Positions 33,427 to 43,686 are shown, numbered from the stretch's first letter. The stretch: DNA of 43,712 nt from Methanobacteriota archaeon (GCA_002715725.1 PAZU01000045.1:1-43712), one strand, 5' to 3'. Notes: generated from the letters alone by a model not told the origin. Numbers and translations: made by a program.

Positions 33427-36372
33427 TCACCATGCATCGCCATGGTCTGGAATAAGAGCAGCATCAACTACATCGAGGTCTCCTCTCGCCGCAACACGTC
33501 CCAATCCTAGTTTTCGTGCCATCGAACTAGCACCACCTGTAGAACCAATTCCTAGTTCCTCTAGTAATACGAAAATCGCTGGCAACAAAATCAATGCACT
33601 GGCGGCTGCAATCCATAGTAGAATAATGATTACAGTAATGAATGGCTTGATTTCAGGAATTGGAATTTGATATGCTGTAACCATACCTAGGGTTGTTACA
33701 GTAGCGGCTTCGAATAACGACATACCGGTACTAACAGTCGATGTTCGTATCGCTTCAATACCTCCGCCTAATTCGCGTATACGGTTGGCTATGTGGATGG
33801 AGAAATCAACACCTACTCCAACTAGAATTGAACCAATCATAACAGTTACCAAAGAGAGAGATACATCCATTCTCCACATAACCAACCATTGTAATGCAAC
33901 TGTTGCAATAACAGGAGCAGTGGTCCAGAAAGAGAATCTTATGTCCTTGAAAACAATCGCTAATGTCATCAAAGTAAGTGCTACAGCGAATCCAAGCGAA
34001 GACCATTGACTTCCAACAATCAATTCGTTCACCGCAATCGCAGTTGCAGCAACACCAGTTAGGTCGCCAGCATATATATTGCCTTCATAATCTCTGGATG
34101 TGTAATCATTAACTTGAGCCACAGCTTCAGAAGTTTCTGCTACGGGAACGAATGGCATATCTACATAAATCAAATTTCTACTATAATCATCTGAAATAAA
34201 TAGGCCTCTTGTTTCATCAGTTAGGCTAGAATAAAATACATTCAGAAGGAATCTCTCTGCGTTCTCATTCTCAGTACCATTTGCACGTGGGGCTGTCAGA
34301 ACTTCCCAGAAGGTTACGTCTTCAGAATACTGACGATTGAGATAAGGTTCTAGTGCATCTTTCAAATCTTCAGGCACCAATGGATTGTCGGTTAGATTCC
34401 AAAGAGGTGTGCCACTGACATTCCCTCCAAACCCTACTGATTTCATCAAGAACACAATACTAACAGCATTGGTTTGTTCAATAGTATTGAGGTTATCTTC
34501 CAAGGCCGATAAACCAAGCAATTTTTCAACCGGTTCGGCCTCAGTTATCGGAGCATTACCAGAAATGTCACCATGAATTAGAACCATTCCGACTTGACCC
34601 GCATTGAAATCTCGGGAATACTGCTTCATAGTAATTACAGATGGTTCGTCTTCAGGAGCCATGCCCAATAGATCGATGTTCTCTTCGACATTTTCCTGAC
34701 CCCAATAACCAGAAATAAATATCATAATTAAGAAAACTGCAATTACTGCTTTGGACCATCGAATTGGAACTTGAACTACTTTTTCGAATACTGGCAAAGG
34801 AGGATGTTTCGGCTTACGTAAATCGAGCAATAAGGTTAGATTTGGCACCATTGCCATGGTAAGAAGATAGACGACGATAATTCCACCAGATAGAGCAATT
34901 CCAACCGTCTCAATCGGTTTCATAGGAGTGAATGTCAATGAAATAAATCCGATTACAGTTGTGACTGCTGAGAGGAATACTGCACGACCAGTAGATGCTA
35001 ATGATTGTCTTATCTTTTCATCCTTGGTCCCAGTTTCTTCAGCGTAACGGTTGGTGATGTGCAATCCATACGATACACCCAATGCTAGCAAAATAGGGCC
35101 TACAATAATCACCGTCATCGTAACCTCATAACCGCTATACCCCATTATTCCAAGAGTCCAAAACACCGAACATAATGTTGGCAAACCGGCAATTACTACC
35201 ACCTTAAATCCTTGAATGGGCCTCCAAGAACCAGTCTGCAAAACATCCGAGTGGAAAACAAACAGTCCTAGTGCAACTAGAACAATTGCAAGAGGGAAAA
35301 TCTGCCAGAATAATTTGAACGAAAACTCAGTAACTGCATTAGTGATTGGAACAGGACCTGTAAGAGTCATCGAAATTCCAAGGTCTTCCCAATCACACAA
35401 ATCTGCTCCTATAGGGTCGCCATTTTGGTCGTATTCACAAGGGCGCTTTTCTTTTGAAATATTATCAAGTATCTCTTGCGTATTTGATATAACTTCCTTA
35501 GCGGTCTTTGCATAATCAACTGCAATAATAATTACAGCCTTGTCCAAAAGCCCATCATCATCAGTATCTCGAGTCATCTTGTCTAAACCGGGAGAAGGTG
35601 TGCCATCATCCTCATACATCTCATTGACAATTGTGTCAATTGTAGTTTGAGATGGAATACTATAATTTCCCCAAATTGGGTCTCCTAAATCGAGAGCGTC
35701 CTTAGCTAAATCTGCAACAGTATAGCCAATACAATTCTCATCATTATCTGGGCAAACCTCTGCTGCTAATTCATCTAAAAAGGCATCTTGAATCCTCGGA
35801 AGACTGGAGTTTACTTCCTTGACAACTGTGGATAATGATAGAGCATAAATTACATCATCAGTAGGATCAGAAAGTCGTGGATTCAATTTTGTTTCGACAT
35901 ACGACATTTCCTGCAAAATTCTTCTATCGTCAATCGGCTTTTCAGGAGAGTCAATGTAAATAATCATCACATTTGTAGACCAATTTTTCTCAACATCCTT
36001 GATGCTCTCTAAAACCGGAGAGCCCTCGGGCAAATATACGTCTAATGAACCATTGACATTCAATGATGGCTCATCTCCTGGCTTGATAGATGTTCCATCT
36101 ACGAAACCTGAATGGTAGGCAAAGAATACTGAAGCCATTAAGCAAATGGTTACCATGAAAATTGGAAATTTGGTGAGGATTCCTGTCGCTCCATGTTTTT
36201 GCCACTCCCTTTGAAGCGATTTTGGAGCATCTAACACTGCATCAAGTGTCTTTCTAGCGTCCCATTCTTTGACGCTACCTCGAAGTTTTTCTTGGCCATG
36301 ACCAAAGATTCGCGACAGTTTATCCTGCAGCGATGAGGAGTCATCTTTCGGCCCAGACTCATCTTCGGACAT
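33427..36372 (-). CDS. RND-superfamily (MMPL-like) exporter
   Basis: The 981-residue protein has the two-fold RND layout: one membrane helix (about 69-90), a large outer domain, five or so helices of a sterol-sensing-like block (G-P-I-L-L-A-L-G-V-S-Y-G-L-H-I-T-N-R), a second helix and outer domain, and a second block with V-G-V-G-V-D-F-S-I-H-I-A-N-R. Such proteins move lipids or other hydrophobic molecules using the proton gradient. The first outer domain contains D-T-D-D-D-G-L-L-D-K, like a single thrombospondin type 3 calcium loop. Residues 1-65 form a charged cytoplasmic segment. The substrate is unknown. It is divergent from valS. Confidence 0.85.
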   Translation of the reverse strand: MSEDESGPKDDSSSLQDKLSRIFGHGQEKLRGSVKEWDARKTLDAVLDAPKSLQREWQKHGATGILTKFPIFMVTICLMASVFFAYHSGFVDGTSIKPGDEPSLNVNGSLDVYLPEGSPVLESIKDVEKNWSTNVMIIYIDSPEKPIDDRRILQEMSYVETKLNPRLSDPTDDVIYALSLSTVVKEVNSSLPRIQDAFLDELAAEVCPDNDENCIGYTVADLAKDALDLGDPIWGNYSIPSQTTIDTIVNEMYEDDGTPSPGLDKMTRDTDDDGLLDKAVIIIAVDYAKTAKEVISNTQEILDNISKEKRPCEYDQNGDPIGADLCDWEDLGISMTLTGPVPITNAVTEFSFKLFWQIFPLAIVLVALGLFVFHSDVLQTGSWRPIQGFKVVVIAGLPTLCSVFWTLGIMGYSGYEVTMTVIIVGPILLALGVSYGLHITNRYAEETGTKDEKIRQSLASTGRAVFLSAVTTVIGFISLTFTPMKPIETVGIALSGGIIVVYLLTMAMVPNLTLLLDLRKPKHPPLPVFEKVVQVPIRWSKAVIAVFLIMIFISGYWGQENVEENIDLLGMAPEDEPSVITMKQYSRDFNAGQVGMVLIHGDISGNAPITEAEPVEKLLGLSALEDNLNTIEQTNAVSIVFLMKSVGFGGNVSGTPLWNLTDNPLVPEDLKDALEPYLNRQYSEDVTFWEVLTAPRANGTENENAERFLLNVFYSSLTDETRGLFISDDYSRNLIYVDMPFVPVAETSEAVAQVNDYTSRDYEGNIYAGDLTGVAATAIAVNELIVGSQWSSLGFAVALTLMTLAIVFKDIRFSFWTTAPVIATVALQWLVMWRMDVSLSLVTVMIGSILVGVGVDFSIHIANRIRELGGGIEAIRTSTVSTGMSLFEAATVTTLGMVTAYQIPIPEIKPFITVIIILLWIAAASALILLPAIFVLLEELGIGSTGGASSMARKLGLGRVAARGDLDVVDAALIPDHGDAW

Positions 36373-36508
36373 ATTGCCCCCCTAATACCCCGTCACGCTT
36401 AGACCATTTGAAAGCATACCCATCTTGGTCATCCAATCACTTCAAAAGTAAGTCGCATCAGCCCCAATTGGACCTGTGAGGATAACGCACGCAGGGCTGG
36501 TGAGCAAT

Positions 36509-38977
36509 ATGCCCGCTCCTAAACTAAACGACAAGAGATGGTCAATCGACCTAGAGAAGAGAATCCAAGAGGAACATTATGCAGATGAGGCTGCATATTC
36601 TGAGCGGTATGGTTTCAATCCTGACTCGGGTAAAGAGATATTCGTAATCGACACTCCTCCGCCATATCCTAGCGGTACTTGGCACATTGGAGCTGTCGCT
36701 CAATACAGTATGATTGATGTTATTGCTAGGTCTCAAAGACTACTTGGAAAGGAAGTTAAATTTCCTTGGGGTGTAGATCGTAATGGTATCAATGTTGAAT
36801 TTACCGTCGAGAAGAATACAGGTAGGAAAATGAAAACCTACGACCGCGCTGAGTTTCTCAAATTGTGTGAAGAAACTATTGAAGAATTTACTCAATCTAT
36901 GAGAAATACTGCCCGAAGGGTTGGATTATCAATGGATTACGCTAACGAATATCTTACTGATGCTCCAAACTATCGTATGGTTACTCAGACTATTTTCACT
37001 GAATTATTCAAGCGAGGAGCGATCATTGAAGACCTCCGGCCAAATATCTACGACCCAGTTGAAGGTACAACCATCGCAGATGCTGAAGTTGAAAGATTGC
37101 AAAGAAAAACAAAACTGGTAGATGTTAAATGGCAAACAGACAATGGTGAAGAATTGATAATTTCAACTACTCGCCCTGAACTAATCTGTGCATGTGGAAT
37201 TGTGGTTGTTCATCCTGATGATGAGAGGTACAAGCATTTAATCGGAAAGAAAGCAATGTTGCCTCTCCCTGTAGAAGGAAGAGAAATTAGTGTAGAAATA
37301 TCTACCCACCCATCAGTAAAAAGTGAGTTTGGTTCCGGAATCCTAATGGTTTGTTCTTTTGGTGACCAAAATGACGTGGCTGTATTCAGAGATTTAGGAT
37401 TGACTCCATTTCAAGCTATTGACCTAGAAGGTTGTATGACAAAAATAGCAGGCCCATTCGCAGGAATGAAAGTGGCAGATGCTAGAAAGTCGGTTATCGA
37501 GTATCTTGAGACTGAAGGTAAGGTACATCAAATCGTAGAGAAGGAACAGGAAGTTCCTGTTTCTGAGAGGGGAAAAAATCCTGTTGAAATCATTCTGCTG
37601 AAAGAATGGTATGTGCGCCAAACACACATACAAGACAGAATTAGAGAACTAGCAAAAGAAATCGAATTCCATCCTCCTCGAAATAAACAATTCCTACTCG
37701 ATTGGATGGAAAATATATCGATTGACTGGCCAATTAGCAGACGAAGATGGTATCACACTGAAATTCCAATTTGGTATGCGGATGAAGGCACTAAAGTGAT
37801 TTGCGCTCCTTCTGGAGTGTATGTTCAACCGTGGTGCCAGTCCCCACCTGAAAATAGTGAAGTTCTAGACCGTGAAACACGTGAGGTTCTTGGATTGTAT
37901 GGGGATCTGAAAGATGATTTGGGGGGAATTGTCGGTGAACAAAAAGTATTCGATACTTGGATGGATTCTAGCAATTCTAATCTATTCGTTTCAGGATATT
38001 TGACAGAGATGGATACTTTCGAAAAGGCCTTCCCAACAGCAATTCGACCCCAAGGAAAGGAGATTGTTCGAACTTGGCTTTATTACACACTCCTGAAAAG
38101 TGCACTATTGCTCGACAAACCTGGTTTCAAGCATGTTTGGATTGATGGACTAGGGATGGACCCATGGGGGAGAAAAATGTCAAAATCCCTTGGCAATGGG
38201 ATCGATGCAGATAGTGTTCTAGAATGTGGTGCAGGAGGAAGAACTGGCTCATGGAGAGTCAAAGGTCCTGAAAAGAGCGTACAGTTGAAAGCTAACAAAA
38301 TTGGTTCAGAATGTTTCAGATTGTGGAAAGCCTGTGATGCACAAGTAGGAGATGATTTCCATATCAACCCAGAAGAAATAGAAGCAAAATATTTCGGAGT
38401 ACTCACCAAATTATTCAATGTAGCAAGATTTGCTAGCCAATTCGAAGTTCCACAAAATCTGGATTCCTTGCCTGAAAATCTCTCAGTAGAGGACAGATGG
38501 ATATTGGCTGAATTCGCTGAAACTATGGACAAAGTTGAGTCCGCATGGACTAACCTTGACATCTACACTGCAACCCAAGCACTGAAGACATTCGGAACTG
38601 GAATTCTTCCTAGCCACTGGCTAGAGATGTCAAAATCTCGGCTATATGATGGGGATGCAAATGCTGCTTGGACTATCCATAGAATCGTGCGAGATTTGAT
38701 GTCCGCACTTTCGCCGGTTTGTCCATTCTTTACGCATCATATCTCCAGTACCTTGTATGAACAAAGTGCAGTTGATGTTAGAGAGTTCCCAAATCTAACT
38801 CCTGATGATGAACAACTTAGAAAACTAACAAATGTAATTGAAGAATTCAATGGTTCAACATGGAGAGAAAAGAAAGATTCAGGATTATCTCTAAATACTC
38901 CAATTTCGGGAATTACAATTCCTGAAGAATTGAGTGAATTTAACAGCATATTGACACAAATGCACAAACTAGAATGA
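36509..38977 (+). CDS. valS: Valyl-tRNA synthetase, archaeal type
   Basis: The enzyme charges tRNA-Val. The 822-residue protein has I-D-T-P-P-P-Y-P-S-G-T-W-H-I-G (HIGH motif), F-P-W-G-V-D-R-N-G, the editing-domain region with I-S-T-T-R-P-E-L, S-R-R-R-W-Y-H-T-E-I-P-I-W-Y, D-T-W-M-D-S-S-N-S, and G-R-K-M-S-K-S-L-G-N (KMSKS). An anticodon-binding helical domain follows from about residue 610. I chose the ATG at 36509 because a GGTGAG motif stands 4 bases before it; the upstream GTG at 36476 has no such site. It ends one base before the dinB stop on the other strand. The C-terminus is short of a long coiled-coil arm. Confidence 0.9.
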   Translation: MPAPKLNDKRWSIDLEKRIQEEHYADEAAYSERYGFNPDSGKEIFVIDTPPPYPSGTWHIGAVAQYSMIDVIARSQRLLGKEVKFPWGVDRNGINVEFTVEKNTGRKMKTYDRAEFLKLCEETIEEFTQSMRNTARRVGLSMDYANEYLTDAPNYRMVTQTIFTELFKRGAIIEDLRPNIYDPVEGTTIADAEVERLQRKTKLVDVKWQTDNGEELIISTTRPELICACGIVVVHPDDERYKHLIGKKAMLPLPVEGREISVEISTHPSVKSEFGSGILMVCSFGDQNDVAVFRDLGLTPFQAIDLEGCMTKIAGPFAGMKVADARKSVIEYLETEGKVHQIVEKEQEVPVSERGKNPVEIILLKEWYVRQTHIQDRIRELAKEIEFHPPRNKQFLLDWMENISIDWPISRRRWYHTEIPIWYADEGTKVICAPSGVYVQPWCQSPPENSEVLDRETREVLGLYGDLKDDLGGIVGEQKVFDTWMDSSNSNLFVSGYLTEMDTFEKAFPTAIRPQGKEIVRTWLYYTLLKSALLLDKPGFKHVWIDGLGMDPWGRKMSKSLGNGIDADSVLECGAGGRTGSWRVKGPEKSVQLKANKIGSECFRLWKACDAQVGDDFHINPEEIEAKYFGVLTKLFNVARFASQFEVPQNLDSLPENLSVEDRWILAEFAETMDKVESAWTNLDIYTATQALKTFGTGILPSHWLEMSKSRLYDGDANAAWTIHRIVRDLMSALSPVCPFFTHHISSTLYEQSAVDVREFPNLTPDDEQLRKLTNVIEEFNGSTWREKKDSGLSLNTPISGITIPEELSEFNSILTQMHKLE

Positions 38978-40078
38978 TCACTCATCAACATCAAGTGTTG
39001 ATTGTCTAGTCAATGGCATTTCTAAATTGCCAAGTCTAAAACCAACCAACCTAATCGGGCGTTCAAATTCAATGTTTTCTGCAAATAGCCCATGTGCTAA
39101 GCGCATGAAAACAGTCTCGTCATCCATTGCTACAGGAATAGAGCGACCGTGTGTGTGAGTTTCAAATCCTTGATACCGTATTTTTACTTCACCGAGCCTA
39201 CCTGCTACACTCATTTCTTTCGCTCTTTTCATCACTTTCTCAACTAATATTGACAGTTGTAACAACACAGTCTCAATATCGGTCTGGTCGAATTCAAATG
39301 TATGCTCTTTACCAACTGATTTTCTACTTCGCAACGGACTGACATCATTACTTGTCTCGCCTTCTAATACCCTAATTATCCACGAAGAAAAACGCTCTGA
39401 GGTAAATCTGGCTAGGGCTATTTCACCATACTCTGCAGCCTCAGACATTGTATTTATTCCCCACTCTGCTAGGCGTGTTGCTGTCTTCGGACCTATTCCA
39501 GGGACCTCACGAACTGAACGGCTATCAAAGAAATCCTCAATTTGGTCTGGCAAGGTTCGATGTATTCCTGCTGGCTTGTTTTCCTCGCTCCCCATCTTTG
39601 CAAGAATACGAGTAGGACCTATTCCAAACGAAGTTGAAAGCCCGAGTTCGTTCATGATTTGAGTCTGCAATTTTTTTGCAAAAGCGAGCGCTTTGTCCCA
39701 ATCACCTTCACAATATTCAGTAACATCAAGGTACGCCTCATCTATACTGGCTTGCTCAAATTTATCTGCGTTTTTAGAAAGAATTGACATTACTTTCCTA
39801 CTAGCACGAGAGTAAAGTCCACGAGTGGACTTCAGATAATTTCCCTGACCATGAGGCGGACCTGGGCATCTCCTCCATGCTTCACCAATTGGCATCGCAG
39901 AACGTATGCCATATTTCCTAGCAGCATAATTGCAAGTTGAAACGATTCCACGTCCTTTCCCGTCTTTAGGATCTGAACCTAAAATCAATGGAACATTTGG
40001 GTCTAAATTATGATGTAAAGTTTCTACTGCAGCGAAAAAGGCATCAAGGTCGCAATGGATTAGTATCCTCGATGCCAT
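38978..40078 (-). CDS. dinB: Y-family translesion DNA polymerase IV
   Basis: This polymerase copies past damaged bases at low fidelity. The 366-residue length and motifs are those of DinB/Dpo4: H-C-D-L-D-A-F-F-A-A-V-E (first catalytic aspartate), Y-A-A-R-K-Y-G-I-R-S-A-M-P, A-S-I-D-E-A-Y-L-D (catalytic Asp-Glu), S-T-S-F-G-I-G-P-T-R-I-L-A-K-M, and the helix-hairpin-helix V-P-G-I-G-P-K-T-A. A little-finger domain occupies the last third. There is no PIP-box that I can state with certainty. TTCAAAAAC on the minus strand lies about 22 bases before the ATG, so the transcript may be leaderless. It is convergent with valS with no gap. Confidence 0.94.
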   Translation of the reverse strand: MASRILIHCDLDAFFAAVETLHHNLDPNVPLILGSDPKDGKGRGIVSTCNYAARKYGIRSAMPIGEAWRRCPGPPHGQGNYLKSTRGLYSRASRKVMSILSKNADKFEQASIDEAYLDVTEYCEGDWDKALAFAKKLQTQIMNELGLSTSFGIGPTRILAKMGSEENKPAGIHRTLPDQIEDFFDSRSVREVPGIGPKTATRLAEWGINTMSEAAEYGEIALARFTSERFSSWIIRVLEGETSNDVSPLRSRKSVGKEHTFEFDQTDIETVLLQLSILVEKVMKRAKEMSVAGRLGEVKIRYQGFETHTHGRSIPVAMDDETVFMRLAHGLFAENIEFERPIRLVGFRLGNLEMPLTRQSTLDVDE

Positions 40079-40155
40079 GGTAGGATTAGAAAGTCGAGGG
40101 TTTTTGAAGAACGCGAACCCATGCTTTGATGAATAAGTATTGACTAAGAGTTCTA

Positions 40156-40743
40156 ATGTCCGATGCTAAGTCAATCATCACTGGAATTGTGGGATTATTG
40201 ATACTAGCATCAATTATTGGTTATTCGGGCGAGGAATTAATCCCCGATGTTCCCAAACCCGATGCTGGACTTTGTGGAGTCACAAAGGATTCTTTTGACA
40301 CTGTCCCAGGAGCTGGTGCATTAATCGACATTGAAGTAGAAGTCACATGGGATGACAATACTGTTTGGATAGGAATCATATCTGTAGAAGATTATGATTC
40401 ATTGGAAAAACTTGGAGGGAATTCTGATGGTGAAATTGTATCGTGTGATTCGAATATCGATTTCATTGCCGGAGGCCCATCATCCGGCTCTGATTCAATG
40501 TTCGAATGGATTCCTGATGGAGAGGATTTTCACATCATGATTGGCTCTTTGGAAGATGCTGAAGAGGAAGAAGAGGAGGAAGATGATCCTTGGCCTTTTG
40601 ATGAGGAAGTAGAACCGCAATCATTTGTTGATGATTTCAATGTGACTGTAAGTTATGATGTATCTGGAGGATGGGGAGTAATTGTGATTCTATTCGCGAT
40701 TGAAATCACTCTGGTTTACTTTGTACTACTAGATAGAACATAA
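40156..40743 (+). CDS. Small acidic membrane protein of unknown function
   Basis: The 195-residue protein has a helix at each end (about 7-25 and 172-191) with a roughly 145-residue acidic loop between them, presumably outside the cell. The loop contains two cysteines (in A-G-L-C-G-V and V-S-C-D-S) that could form a disulfide, a beta-rich first half, and a run of eight glutamates/aspartates before D-P-W-P-F. I do not recognise a family. AATAAGTATT lies about 20 bases before the ATG, which fits a leaderless transcript. It stands between dinB (divergent) and serA (convergent, stop to stop). Confidence 0.68.
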   Translation: MSDAKSIITGIVGLLILASIIGYSGEELIPDVPKPDAGLCGVTKDSFDTVPGAGALIDIEVEVTWDDNTVWIGIISVEDYDSLEKLGGNSDGEIVSCDSNIDFIAGGPSSGSDSMFEWIPDGEDFHIMIGSLEDAEEEEEEEDDPWPFDEEVEPQSFVDDFNVTVSYDVSGGWGVIVILFAIEITLVYFVLLDRT

Positions 40744-41721
40744 TCAAAGGAATTTAGAATTCACAATAGTTGAAGGTTTATCGCCTTTCAATGCTGCAAT
40801 TACTGCTTTAGCGATATCAATTCCAACTCTATGTTGAGCCTCCATTGTAGCTGCACCAATATGTGGAGTACCATGAAAATTCTCGTGCAGAATTAGTGGA
40901 TATCCTTCTGGAACTGGCTCAACTTCAAACACATCCAATGCAGCACTGGTAATCGTTCCATCATCTAATGCGGAAAGAAGGGCTTCTTCATCAACAATGC
41001 CGCCACGGGCGCAATTTACAATGTGGTTGCCACAGGCTATCCCGCCCTTCCTACCAGGCATCATTTTCATTCTCTTCTCATTAACTAGATGGTGGGTTTC
41101 CTCTGTCAGATTACAGTGAATAGATATGTGCGTACATGTTTTGAACAAAGAGTCTACCTTCTTGTGAAGATAAGCACCTTGTGCTTTAGCTACTTTTGGA
41201 GGCAGGTATGGGTCGTAAGTGTGGATCTCCATTCCAAGTGATTTAGCTACATTTGCTACACCTTGTGCAATTCTTCCAAATCCAATTAGACCAAGGCACT
41301 TGCCGGATAGTTCGGTTCCCTTCATCGCTTTCTTTTCCCATTTATTTTGGCGCATGCTCCTATCAGACTTGGATATGTGTCTTACAGATGCAAGTAGATG
41401 GCCAATTGTTAATTCAACCACTGATTGAGTAGAAGCATTCGGAGCATTAACTACCATTATCCCTGCAGAACCCGCAGCCTCGAGATCAATATTGTCAACA
41501 CCGACTCCTGCTCGGCCTATTACTGAAAGGCCTTTACTCACTTCAATAATATCCGCAGGTAACTTCGTTGCACTACGGACAATAATTGCGTCAAAATCGG
41601 CTAATGCACCAGACGACAAATCGGATTTTTCTATGTATCCCTGAACAACCTCATGCCCAGCCTTTTCCAGAACTGATACTGCAGCCGGAGCCATACCGTC
41701 TGTAACAGCAATTCGTGCCAT
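40744..41721 (-). CDS. serA: D-3-phosphoglycerate dehydrogenase, short form
   Basis: The enzyme oxidises 3-phosphoglycerate with NAD+ in the first step of serine synthesis. The 325-residue protein carries G-R-A-G-V-G-V-D-N-I-D, the NAD-binding G-L-I-G-F-G-R-I-A, the catalytic arginine in N-C-A-R-G-G-I-V-D-E-E-A-L, the glutamate in D-V-F-E-V-E-P, and the histidine in T-P-H-I-G-A-A-T. It stops at about the end of the catalytic core, so the C-terminal ACT regulatory domain of longer SerA proteins is missing and serine feedback through it is not expected. The frame is open 49 codons upstream, but ATG 41721 gives the usual M-A-R-I-A-V-T-D start. Other 2-hydroxyacid dehydrogenases cannot be fully excluded. 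Confidence 0.85.
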   Translation of the reverse strand: MARIAVTDGMAPAAVSVLEKAGHEVVQGYIEKSDLSSGALADFDAIIVRSATKLPADIIEVSKGLSVIGRAGVGVDNIDLEAAGSAGIMVVNAPNASTQSVVELTIGHLLASVRHISKSDRSMRQNKWEKKAMKGTELSGKCLGLIGFGRIAQGVANVAKSLGMEIHTYDPYLPPKVAKAQGAYLHKKVDSLFKTCTHISIHCNLTEETHHLVNEKRMKMMPGRKGGIACGNHIVNCARGGIVDEEALLSALDDGTITSAALDVFEVEPVPEGYPLILHENFHGTPHIGAATMEAQHRVGIDIAKAVIAALKGDKPSTIVNSKFL

Positions 41722-41785
41722 TATCGGTAGTTCAGCCCTAGTCCCTCCATGAACATTCTTGAGGGGTAGGCCTGCACGAGGTAAT

Positions 41786-42946
41786 ATGGCCTCAACCCTC
41801 GATGTCGGGAATCTGTTGTGGGCCGTCGGGATTTTAGCCCTCCCGGTTTTACTTGCATTACCTGCCAAACTACTCTACCAAACTGTCATTTTGGGAGTAG
41901 GTCCAGCCGAGAGAAATTACCGAAGCACAGTACAGAAGATTCTTGATTCAGGAATGCAAGTGGAACATTTTCGTGAAGTTCTAGATGAGGAATCTAGAAG
42001 ATTAGGAATAAAGGCTAGCAGAGCTAAACTGAATGAAACCGATATGTTGTATCCGCTGACAGTTACACACTTTTTGTTAATTCCAATGATATTCATTCTA
42101 CCAATAGTTGCGATAGTCACTCTTCCAATTATCATTTTAGGAATCCCAGTACTATACCTGCTTGAAGTTTTATTGATTAGAAGACGTGTACTAATTAATG
42201 CAATCAAATTACTAGAGACTTGGTTTGGTAAGCAAATTATCCATATTCCTGATGCAGGTAACGGCCACTGTAGCAATGATTCAAAGGTACTAGATGCTTC
42301 GAATATCGCAGTACACTTTCACAAAGTGCCACGTGTTGTATTCCTAGGATTGTTTTCTTGGCTGATTATACACTGGACATTAAGGCTCGATTCATTGATG
42401 ACTGAATTTATTCTTGCAGGATTATTCTATGTACTCTTGCTTGGAGTTGTTGGAATCGTGGCTACAGCACTTGAATCCAACCTCGTATTGGTCGATCCCG
42501 CAAGGGGGAGAATAATTCCAATTGCAGATTGGTTGGATTCAATGTTAACTCCAATTATTGGAGTAGGACTTCTGTTCTTACTAGGCCGTGATTTAATGAC
42601 CGAGGCTAGAGATGACGGTAATACAATCCTATTCTCCGCAACCGTCCTCATGGTACTGTATTGTGCAACAGCCGTCGGAGTGACCTTCCAATGGGGATAT
42701 GCATGGTGGCATGGTAAGACGGTGCGAAAGCAGTTTGAATTACAGGCGATTGACAAATTAAATCCACAATCTTACGACCTTACTAGGAATAGGGGGCGTA
42801 TCCAATTGAATGTTAGATGTCCAATGTCGGAAAGACTTGAAGGTGGAATTAGACCAGGTGTGAATCTTACATTCACTGATTTGGATAATTTACCCACTGC
42901 GCATGAAGGGGTCCTAAAGAGCCCAGAAAACCCTCTTGATGATTAA
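41786..42946 (+). CDS. Unknown multi-pass membrane protein
   Basis: The 386-residue protein has six or seven hydrophobic segments: about 11-32, 92-110, 113-132, 185-205, 212-235, and two between 260 and 320. A charged loop follows the first helix, and a hydrophilic 60-residue C-terminal tail ends in P-E-N-P-L-D-D. I recognise no family. The start at ATG 41786 has GAGGT 4 bases before it; a TTG at 41759 would add 9 residues antisense to serA. The last 4 bases overlap the convergent metallo-beta-lactamase-fold gene. Confidence 0.7.
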   Translation: MASTLDVGNLLWAVGILALPVLLALPAKLLYQTVILGVGPAERNYRSTVQKILDSGMQVEHFREVLDEESRRLGIKASRAKLNETDMLYPLTVTHFLLIPMIFILPIVAIVTLPIIILGIPVLYLLEVLLIRRRVLINAIKLLETWFGKQIIHIPDAGNGHCSNDSKVLDASNIAVHFHKVPRVVFLGLFSWLIIHWTLRLDSLMTEFILAGLFYVLLLGVVGIVATALESNLVLVDPARGRIIPIADWLDSMLTPIIGVGLLFLLGRDLMTEARDDGNTILFSATVLMVLYCATAVGVTFQWGYAWWHGKTVRKQFELQAIDKLNPQSYDLTRNRGRIQLNVRCPMSERLEGGIRPGVNLTFTDLDNLPTAHEGVLKSPENPLDD

Positions 42947-43686
42947 TTAATCCAGGGAACTTCATCCGGTATCTCAGCAAAGATATTTGCAGGAAGAGCG
43001 GTCTTGATTTTTGAGACATAACCTAGGTTTGCAGAGGTTGATTCTTGCCATTCTGCATATTCCTCATATGATTCCATTTTCAAAACAGGGTTGTTTTCAC
43101 GGTTCCATTCCATTGACTGCATTTCAGTGCCCGGAGGGTCATGTCCCGTGCAAACAAGAACCTCGCCCGAGAATCGTTCTAGAACATCTAGAGCTTGCCA
43201 ATGCATGTGTGTTCTACCGCTTGGTAAATCGTCACGGCCCACTCCTCCATCTCCAGTGAATAGGAAATCTCCAGTGAAGATATAGTCTCCACATTCGATA
43301 ATCATAGAATCTCCAGTGTGTCCAGGAGCGAAGTGGTAGTGGAACTCTAAATCACCCATAGAGATTGAAGTCTCTTCATCAACATAGATGGTGACGCCTA
43401 GTGAAGGAGTATCATTCCACATTACATACTCGCAGCCAGTCATCTCTGCCAACTTGAAGCATCCCGTGATGTGGTCTGCATGTGTGTGTGTAGCCATGGC
43501 ATATTCGAGTTCTAGGCCTTCATTTTCTAGCAAGGATAGATAATCGCTTAGATTATCCCAAACAGGGTCAATCAGAGTTGCTTTCTTGGTTGAATCGCAT
43601 ACCACAAGATAGGTCATCGCCCACATATCCTCGTTGAGTTGCTCGACTCGCATGAACAGCCCTAGAGGCTGTAATACTTCAATCAT
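42943..43686 (-). CDS. ETHE1-like metallo-beta-lactamase-fold hydrolase/dioxygenase
   Basis: The 247-residue protein has the metal site T-H67-T-H69-A-D71-H72-I-T-G, F-A-P-G-H-T-G-D-S, the G-D-F-L-F-T-G-D-G-G-V-G-R-D-D-L segment and C-T-G-H-D near the end. The T-H-T-H-A-D-H-I-T-G form and the G-V-G-R-x-D segment are those of ETHE1-like persulfide dioxygenases rather than classic glyoxalase II, so sulfide or persulfide oxidation is the most likely role. There is no rhodanese domain. The ATG at 43686 is the first in frame; ATG 43653 gives M-R-V-E-Q-L and agrees better with the usual family start. Confidence 0.8.
   Translation of the reverse strand: MIEVLQPLGLFMRVEQLNEDMWAMTYLVVCDSTKKATLIDPVWDNLSDYLSLLENEGLELEYAMATHTHADHITGCFKLAEMTGCEYVMWNDTPSLGVTIYVDEETSISMGDLEFHYHFAPGHTGDSMIIECGDYIFTGDFLFTGDGGVGRDDLPSGRTHMHWQALDVLERFSGEVLVCTGHDPPGTEMQSMEWNRENNPVLKMESYEEYAEWQESTSANLGYVSKIKTALPANIFAEIPDEVPWIN

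Noticed and set aside
36373-36508. Possible tRNA or small RNA in the 136-base valS/exporter gap
   Set aside because: No cloverleaf or GC-rich structure is visible; the gap is best read as a divergent promoter region.
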